NCBI GenBank assembly: GCA_003427395.1
Contig: BFEA01000006.1
Coordinates: 6,966,084-6,989,785, forward strand
DNA length: 23,702 bases
Reading direction: 5' to 3'
Source of the DNA: Chara braunii
Lineage: Eukaryota > Streptophyta > Charophyceae > Charales > Characeae
Shown: in pieces, positions 18,701 to 23,702 of the stretch
Layout: every line of letters begins with the position of its first letter
Position numbering within the stretch: the stretch's first letter is position 1
The notes under the pieces: generated by a model
Told to the model about the DNA's origin: nothing
The model's input: the letters and a program-made list of their open reading frames with translations, nothing else
Database searches by the model: none
Made by a program: the position numbers and the translations under genes

Positions 18701-19128
18701 ACGTCATATTCTAATTTGCCTGGTCTAAAAACCTCTACCTACTATCTCTTCCTACCTGATCTCATCAAGAACCGACTAGGGCGTTCGTTTTCTCTTTCCC
18801 CATAGCCAATTCTCCCCCCTCCTCCACCTTCAAATGCACCCCGACGCGCACTCCGTCCGGTTTCATTCAAGCATTCACCCTTTTCCCCTGTTGCGCCCAC
18901 TCAGTTCGTCGCTGCCCCCTCTTTGCCCAGCGCCTCCCTTGCTCTTGCCAACTTCAATCCCACTGCTGCACATTCTGTTCAGCGTTGAGTCGAAGTGAAG
19001 CCGCTCCGCCTCCTTCTTCGGCTAACGCTGCTCCTCACAGCAGCGGACCCCGTCACGACCGACAGGCTGTTCGACAGCCCCAGCTATCCTGAGGGAAACT
19101 TTGGAAGGAACCGGTTGCCAGTTGGTTC

Positions 19129-19130
<2 letters not shown>
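18701..19130. other. No gene recognised (pyrimidine-rich)
   Basis: C/T-rich on the plus strand, with many CCTCC, CCCCTC and TTCCC words. The frame starting at 18995 (KPLRLLLRLTLLLT..) looks hydrophobic but runs into the T36 tract and has no homolog I recognise. Confidence 0.35.

Positions 19131-19166
<36 letters not shown>
19131..19166. repeat. T36 homopolymer
   Basis: Thirty-six consecutive T residues follow TTCGA and precede GCAG. On the minus strand this is an A36 tail, as at the 3' end of a retroposed transcript. On the plus strand it resembles an extended polypyrimidine tract plus AG. Length in the real genome is uncertain because such tracts assemble poorly. Confidence 0.9.
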
Positions 19167-19167
<1 letters not shown>

Positions 19168-19168
<1 letters not shown>

Positions 19169-19920
19169 AGCCAAGGTCTGATGAGCGCTTTGCTTAGTAG
19201 CTATTGCCCCAGCCTACTCCGCAACCTCCTCCGGCTTGCTCTGCTCAGGCGGAGTTCACCACCGCCCCGGCCCCCAAAGGGCATACCACACACAGACAAC
19301 GTCCGTAAGGCTGGTGGCGCGGGCCTGCTGCAGACCCGTGACATGGTCCGAGGCGCTGTGCTCCCAACACAGGTTTTGGTGGTAACAACAACATCCAAAT
19401 GAGAACCTTGAACACCGAAGTGGAGGGGAGGGTTTCCTTATGAACTTCAGCTTGCCATAGCACTGTCGCGGTTTCCCCACAATGCCCCCCCGGGCTGCCG
19501 TTCGCTATTGCGCCCGGGTATGGTCCACCTACTTACGGGTCCCGTGGGGCATGTTTACACTCAGACCTCTCACAGCAGATCGTGGCAACAAACCTTTGCG
19601 TCCCTCGGGCTGCAGTCCCATAGGCCTATCAGCAGTTTGTCCGCAACTGCTGGTCCCACAGGACGCCCGTAGATGGAAGGGCAAGCCAAGGGCAACGGCC
19701 GGCCCTAGGTAAATCAGGATTGTAGTAGCCGTCCTCCTTTCAACGTAGCTTGAACTCAGGTCTGTAACTCGCCAGTTCGTAGGTGTACAAACTGAGCAGG
19801 CCCGCCAACAGCAGTCCTCACAGGCCTATTTTCCACATTCCGCGGGCGCGCCAGTCAGAGCTAGGCCCGTCGGTCCCGACGTCAGTCTCGGAATCAGTCA
19901 CTGCGTCAGAAACATTCCGT
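19168..19920 (+). pseudogene. Pro/Gln-rich gag-like relic (speculative)
   Basis: One frame from 19168 to about 19920 reads like a Gag linker: DERFA then two TAG codons, LLPQPTPQPPPACSAQAEF, later NTGFGGNNNIQM, APGYGPPTYGSRG, and a TAG before AYQQFV. It contains ten stops (TAG six times) in about 250 codons, which is no fewer than chance, so composition is the only support. The words GGCCTATTTTCCACA at about 19824 also occur in the LTR at 22546. It may be a relic of a related element. Confidence 0.25.
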
Positions 19921-20176
19921 TAAAATATAAAAGTAGGAATAATAAAAATAAAAATTGTAAAAATAAATATAAACTTCGGGAACATAAAAAAAATTCAGGG
20001 TACGAGGGCCGTGTGTCTCACTGACCTGTCACTCCACGTACACCCTGGCCACGCAGGGCTGCACCCACCCTTGGCGCACCGCACGCGCCGCTCATCCGGG
20101 CAGAGCTCAGCCCCCACCCGCAAGCGAACCATCAACTCCGGTCGAGGCCGTACCGGCATGACTTGCGAAAAGCACG

Positions 20177-20202
20177 CCAAATACCCTTGTAAGGGTATTT
20201 GG
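20177..20202. repeat. Perfect 12-bp hairpin at the right end of the insertion
   Basis: CCAAATACCCTT (20177-20188) and AAGGGTATTTGG (20191-20202) are exact complements with a 2-nt loop, ending 7 bp before the insertion terminus CGACA (20209). No matching hairpin is seen at the left terminus. Confidence 0.85.
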
Positions 20203-20209
20203 TACGACA

Positions 20210-21135
20210 ACGTTGCGCACTTAGATAGAAGTCCTCAGTCTCCTTCGGCAACACAAGTTCAAGATCAATGGGGACAAATGTGGGTTTGTTTGCACCCGGA
20301 TCTTGGTCATGAAATTTCCGCGGAGGGTTTGAAGCCCGATGACGCGAAGGTGGCCAACATTCGTGACTGGCCGCGTGCTCAGTTTGTGGCTGAGATGAGG
20401 TCCTTCTTAGGGATGACCGACTACTATCGCAATTTTGTGAAGAACTATAGCATAGTTGCCGCCCCTTTGACGGACCTAACTCGCCTTGACACCCCATGGG
20501 AGTGGATAGGCAGCTGTGAGGATGCGTTGACACACCATGCGGTCTTGAAACTTCCTGATCCTGACAAGCTATTTATAGTTACCACGGATGCTAGCCAATA
20601 TGGCATAGGCGCCGTGCTCGCGCAGTAGGAGGGGCCAAAGTTCAGGCCAGTGGAGTGCATGTCCAGAAAGATGCCCTCTTAGAAGTTGGCCAAGTCCACC
20701 TATGAGGAGTTGTACGCGATCTATAAAGCGCTAACCCACTAGAGGCACTATCTCCTTGGGAGGTTCTTCATCGTCAGGACTGATCATCAGACCCTGAAGT
20801 GGACAAGAACCCAGCCTGTGCTCTCTGATGCGCTGAAATGCTGGATCGAAGTCGTTGAGCAGTACGACTTCGAGCCCTAGTATCTCAAAGGTGAGTGCAA
20901 CAAAGATGCTGACGTGCTTTCGCGTAGGCCAGACTTCTCTGGTGCGCTGATCATGAGTTTGGGCTTGCGGACGATGTCACTCGCTCGTTGGTAGATGTCT
21001 GAGATCATACGCAGACTCGAGGCGAAGGACAAAGTGACTTTTGGCAAGTTTGAGTTGGTCAACGGCCTGCTGTTCCTTGAGAAGGTCGGGAATAAACGAT
21101 TGTGTGTTCCCAATAGAGTCTTTGCGTAGTTTATT
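20210..21135 (+). pseudogene. Ty3/gypsy RT C-terminus, RNase H and linker, with TAG stops
   Basis: This continues the RT broken at 12803: after one extra base, HLDR-VLSLLRQHKFKINGDKCGF, then one frame step to GHEISAEGLKPDDAKVANI (thumb) and ..MRSFLGMTDYYRNFVKNYS. RNase H starts with FIVTTDASQYGIGAVLAQ (catalytic D in TTDAS) and ends with D in CNKDADVLSRRPDF. Frame 1 is then kept to about 21130 with six in-frame TAG codons (20626, 20680, 20740, 20878, 20992 and 21127). Several are at places where family members have Gln or Trp, such as V-L-A-Q-stop-E-G, T-H-stop-R-H-Y-L-L and F-E-P-stop-Y-L-K-G. No other stop type occurs in this frame. Confidence 0.88.
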
Positions 21136-22426
21136 TCTAGGAGAGTGCCATGATGCCACATGACATTTTGGTTTCAAGAAGACTGCAACCAATCTGTTGC
21201 AGCGGTTCTGGTGGCCCAAGATAATGAGAGATGCCAAACTGTATGTCGAGACTTGTCAAGTTTGTCAACGTGACAAGCCCCAGACACAGGCTCCTCTTGG
21301 GTTTCTCAAGCCCCTTCCCATTCTGGAAAGGTCTGGTGAAAGCCTGTCCATGGACTTCATGGATACGCTAGTCACCAGCAAGAGTGGCATGAGGTACATC
21401 TATGTCATCGTGGATAGATTTAGTAAGTATGCTAGGTTGGTGGCCATGCCGAAAACAGCATAGACCGAGTACGTTATCAAGCTATTTAAGGAAAACTAGG
21501 TCAGAGACTTTGGCCTGTCGAAGTCTATAATCAGCGACAGGGATGTCCGATTCACGAGTGAACTGTGGAAAGTGGCAGCTGCCGAACAAGGAACACAACT
21601 GCAGATGACATCTGGAAACCATCCAGAGGCAAACGGACATGCAGAGCAAATGAACTGCACTGTTCAACACTTGCTAAGGCATTACATTAAGCCGAATCAA
21701 GTGGACTGGGATGAGAAGTTTGCTCTCATCGCTAGCCTATGCAACAACGCAGTTCATAGTGCCACAGGAGTAACTCCTAATAGCCTACTTCGAACATTCA
21801 AACCCAGATTCCCCCTTGACTTTCTGATACCTGAGAACCAGCCTACTGCTGCTCTAGGCACTTTAGAGTTCACTTATAGATATGAGAGTCATATGCAGCA
21901 GGCAGTAGAACACATGCACAAAGCACAAGCGGCGATGATCGAATATGAGAACAAGCACCGTCGCCCATCTATGTTTTAGGTAGGGGACAGGGTCTGGGTC
22001 AAAGCTACAGAACTGGAACAGGAGCATGGGATTTCTCGTAAGCTGATGCCACAGTACTTTGGACCATGGGGGGTTTTGGATGTAGTTGGGGATGAATCAG
22101 ACGGACCCTCATATGTCATTTGGATCCCTGGACACCTTCGCACTTACGCTGTTTTTCACGCCTCTAAGCTTGCGCCATTCAAGGAAACTGACCAGTTTCC
22201 CTCTCGTCGCTCTATGCTGCCCCCAACCATGGACGGAGAGGTCGACATCGACGACATCGTTGATCACAGGGAGATGCTAGTTCCAAGACCCACAGGCAGA
22301 GGACGTCCTCCAAAACCGAAGATGCAGTACCGAGTTCGATTCAGACATCACACTGATCCAAAGGAGGGTAGATGGTTCACATGGGAGGAACTGATGCAGA
22401 CCACTCCACAGGTTGTCGCTCACTAG
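21136..22426 (+). pseudogene. Ty3/gypsy integrase, degenerate, with C-terminal extension
   Basis: Integrase inserts the cDNA copy into the genome. After a frame change near 21130, frame 2 runs to TAG 22424-22426. The zinc-binding domain is H-D-A-T-stop-H-F-G-F-K-K-T ... TCQVCQRDKP (H-X4-H, C-X2-C). The catalytic core has SMDFMDTLV (first D), SIISDRDVRF (second D) and GNHPEANGHAEQMN (E). It ends with a GPY-type module MPQYFGPWGVLDVVGD, VFHASKLAPF, and VDIDDIVDHREMLVPRPTGRG..YRVRFRHHTD..RWFTWEELM, chromodomain-like in position and wording. Stops: TGA 21161, TAG 21461, 21497, 21977. The order RT-RH-IN defines Ty3/gypsy. Confidence 0.9.
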
Positions 22427-22493
22427 GAGAAACCTCTGCAGAAGGGAAAACTCCAGATTATCGAAGATTGAACTTCTCATAGGACTATCGAAG

Positions 22494-22507
22494 TATGGAG
22501 GAGGGAA
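22494..22507 (+). promoter_or_regulatory. Polypurine tract preceding the 3' LTR
   Basis: TATGGAGGAGGGAA immediately precedes a TG that opens the terminal repeat, about 70 bp after the end of the integrase frame. This is the normal place for the primer of plus-strand DNA synthesis. It is assigned by position and base composition only. Confidence 0.6.
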
Positions 22508-23395
22508 TGCGAGGCACAGGGCCTCGATATGCCCTACAGGGCCTATTTTCCACACAGTCGGCCGCCCTAAGTGAAGGCAGGCACGATCGAGGCCTATAGG
22601 GCATTTTGGGGTCACCACGCAACTAGGGAAATTCAAGCAGTTGCGTAGCGCCAGTTGGTTGGAAGCGCCCAGGCCCAAGCTGCCTTTCATTGCATGTAAC
22701 TGAGGCAGGCCTTGGGCCGGATACACAAAGTGGACCGAACAAAGGCTAAGGGCAGTTGCATGTAACTGAGGCAGGCCCTGGGCCGGATACACGAAGTGGG
22801 GCCTACCGGAAGCTTCTAGGCCAGGGCCCAGTACCGCATCACTGCATGCAGCAGCAGGCCACTTCGATATAGAGAAGGGTCTACCTACGCATTGGACATT
22901 CGGGCACTGGCTGCATGCTGCGCTAACGCTGGCCAGGCTCACGTGCTCACGGGCGAGCTGGAAGGAGCAGGTAGCCATAGCCGGGCTGCGCTGCTGTATG
23001 TTGGATGAGGCGCACGGTGGTCCTTGGGTGCATGTGGCATCTGTGAGTTGGGGAACGAGGTTGTGAGTGATACAAGAGACATACCTGGTGCTTGAAGCGT
23101 ACGGCATTGTCCGAGATCTGCTCGTACTTCGGGGAGCTGTTGACATCATCAACGGCATCGTAGAGTAGGCTAGATAGGATTTGTCGTTTGTACTCTGGGT
23201 GCTGAGCGCCAGATAGGATATCGACATTGGTTCTTCGTTGATGATGATGAGACTATCCCAGCATTGTCAATTATGAGCTTTTGGTGTGCTCTTATTTGAT
23301 GCAATTCTACTATTGGTTCGAGGTCACGACCATCTGGTCTCATGTGTATGACGCTGTTTGATTTCTGAAGTTCGCTATTGCTCATCTTCCTTGCA
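22508..23395 (+). repeat. 3' LTR of the Ty3/gypsy element (888 bp)
   Basis: It starts TGCGAGGCAC after the polypurine tract and ends ...CATCTTCCTTGCA, at the same base where similarity with 1-438 stops, giving a TG...CA terminal repeat. The last ~380 bp align with the first 438 bases of the window with about one in ten positions different plus indels. A 43-bp internal duplication (22690-22732 and 22756-22798) differs at two positions, both transitions. The TGGGTGCTGAGCGCCA motif is at 23196-23211. A 316-residue minus-strand frame across this region is a by-product of the repeat, not a gene. Confidence 0.75.
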
Positions 23396-23625
23396 ATAAT
23401 AAAGTAATTAACAAATGAACGTAGATAAGCTAATAAAATAAATAAATAAATAAAATAAGAAAATAAAAATAAAACCTAAACATAAACTTTTTTATATAAT
23501 AACTAAATTACCTACACCAAGGAAGAGGTCCATAGCCTACTGTAATAACAAGAGGCCAAGCCCGCCAGTATTTCGCTTCTTACAAACGACACAACCCATT
23601 AAAATAGGCAATTGCCACATAGATG
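23396..23625. other. AT-rich flank right of the LTR, no gene
   Basis: Begins ATAATAAAGTAATTAAC, with AATAAATAAATAAATAAAATAAG (about 23433-23458) and further A-rich sequence, then mixed sequence. No similarity to mitochondrial genes was noticed. It should be the genomic target flank of the LTR element. Confidence 0.45.
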
Positions 23626-23663
23626 CTGTCTCTTATACACATCTAGATGTGTATAAGAGACAG
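23626..23663. other. Synthetic Tn5 mosaic-end dimer (Nextera mate-pair junction adapter)
   Basis: CTGTCTCTTATACACATCT (23626-23644) is followed directly by AGATGTGTATAAGAGACAG (23645-23663), the 19-bp hyperactive-Tn5 mosaic end and its reverse complement with no mismatch. This is the junction sequence formed when tagmented fragments are circularised. It is not natural sequence of this genome. Confidence 0.98.
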
Positions 23664-23702
23664 CCTCGTGGGTTTCTCAAGCCCCTTCCCATTCTGGAAA
23701 GG
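23664..23702 (+). other. Misjoined copy of integrase sequence (duplicate of 21293-21331)
   Basis: The 39 bases after the adapter match 21293-21331 with one difference (CCTCGTGGG against CCTCTTGGG). They encode part of the integrase PLGFLKPLPILER segment. Orientation is the same as the original. They are present because of the adapter-mediated join and are not a real downstream element. Confidence 0.93.

Larger units (their letters stand above)
12804..20209. mobile_element. 7.4-kb insertion splitting the gypsy RT; TSD ACGT, termini TGTCG...CGACA
   Basis: The RT text breaks off at GAG-CAC-GT (12803) and resumes at T-GCG-CAC-TTA-GAT (20214). Removing 12804-20209 plus one copy of ACGT gives E-E-H-V-A-H-L-D-R, a normal RT continuation. 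ACGT is present at 12800-12803 and 20210-20213. The insert starts TGTCG and ends CGACA, a perfect 5-bp inverted terminus of the TG...CA type used by LTR retroelements. I did not find the pair of direct LTRs, gag or pol inside, so it could be a non-autonomous or badly decayed LTR element, possibly carrying host satellites. The interior is described in separate entries. Confidence 0.65.

Noticed and set aside
19201-19480. Cys-rich minus-strand frames
   Set aside because: Three overlapping frames over the same GC-rich DNA, none with a consistent Cys spacing or known motif; they are shadows.
12804-20209. Helitron
   Set aside because: There is a subterminal hairpin, but the ends are TGTCG/CGACA with an ACGT duplication instead of 5'-TC, CTRR-3' and A/T insertion without duplication.
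20216-22426. Nuclear genetic code with UAG = glutamine
   Set aside because: CAG codons remain common, TGA and TAA stops also occur in the same element, frameshifts show the copy is dead, and some TAGs fall at probable Trp sites. Deamination of CAG/TGG explains it more simply, though I cannot fully exclude recoding.
22277-23227. 316-residue minus-strand open frame
   Set aside because: It lies across the 3' end of the integrase frame and the LTR, repeats itself because of the 66-bp-spaced duplication, and has no recognisable motif.

Overview
The window looks like plant-lineage nuclear DNA: a block of decayed mitochondrial DNA (a NUMT) next to Ty3/gypsy LTR retrotransposons. The mitochondrial genes (nad4L, rps4, tatC, cox1, sdh3, sdh4, tRNAs, small-subunit rRNA, with group I and group II introns) are a set typical of streptophyte algae and bryophytes. 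The gag-pol reading frame resembles gypsy elements that I associate with charophytes such as Chara. I could not run a search, so the host assignment is an inference. No intact nuclear host gene was recognised.

Layout. 1-438 is the 3' part of an LTR. 439-about 9250 is a nearly continuous stretch of mitochondrial DNA: nad4L(+), trnY(-), trnK(-), rps4(-), trnG(-), trnS(+), tatC(+), a lone group II domain V(-), part of cox1(+) with one group II and two group I introns, sdh4(-), sdh3(-), trnP(-), a tRNA-like piece, and the first ~500 bases of rns(+). Most of these genes carry frameshifts or stops; sdh3 is the clear exception. An LTR-type insertion sits inside the first cox1 group I intron (about 5575-6374). 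9555-12803 and 20210-22426 are the two halves of one degenerate Ty3/gypsy gag-pol, followed by a purine tract and an 888-bp 3' LTR (22508-23395). The last 380 bp of that LTR is the same sequence family as the first 438 bases of the window.

The two gag-pol halves are split by a 7.4-kb insertion (12804-20209). It is flanked by a 4-bp direct repeat (ACGT) and ends TGTCG...CGACA. It has no recognised gene but much repeat structure: a 51-bp tandem repeat, a cluster of small hairpins, a 245-bp satellite built from ~122-bp monomers, and six copies of a conserved-loop hairpin whose stems co-vary. The last item is the most novel-looking signal in the window.

Two points concern data quality. Bases 23626-23663 are a perfect inverted dimer of the 19-bp Tn5 mosaic end, the junction sequence of a Nextera mate-pair library. 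The 39 bases after it repeat 21293-21331, exactly as a circularised ~2.3-kb fragment would give, so the end of the contig is an artefact. Several N-x-N pairs mark unresolved consensus bases, mostly at expected C or G positions. Some of the single-base frameshifts in homopolymers may therefore be assembly errors rather than decay.
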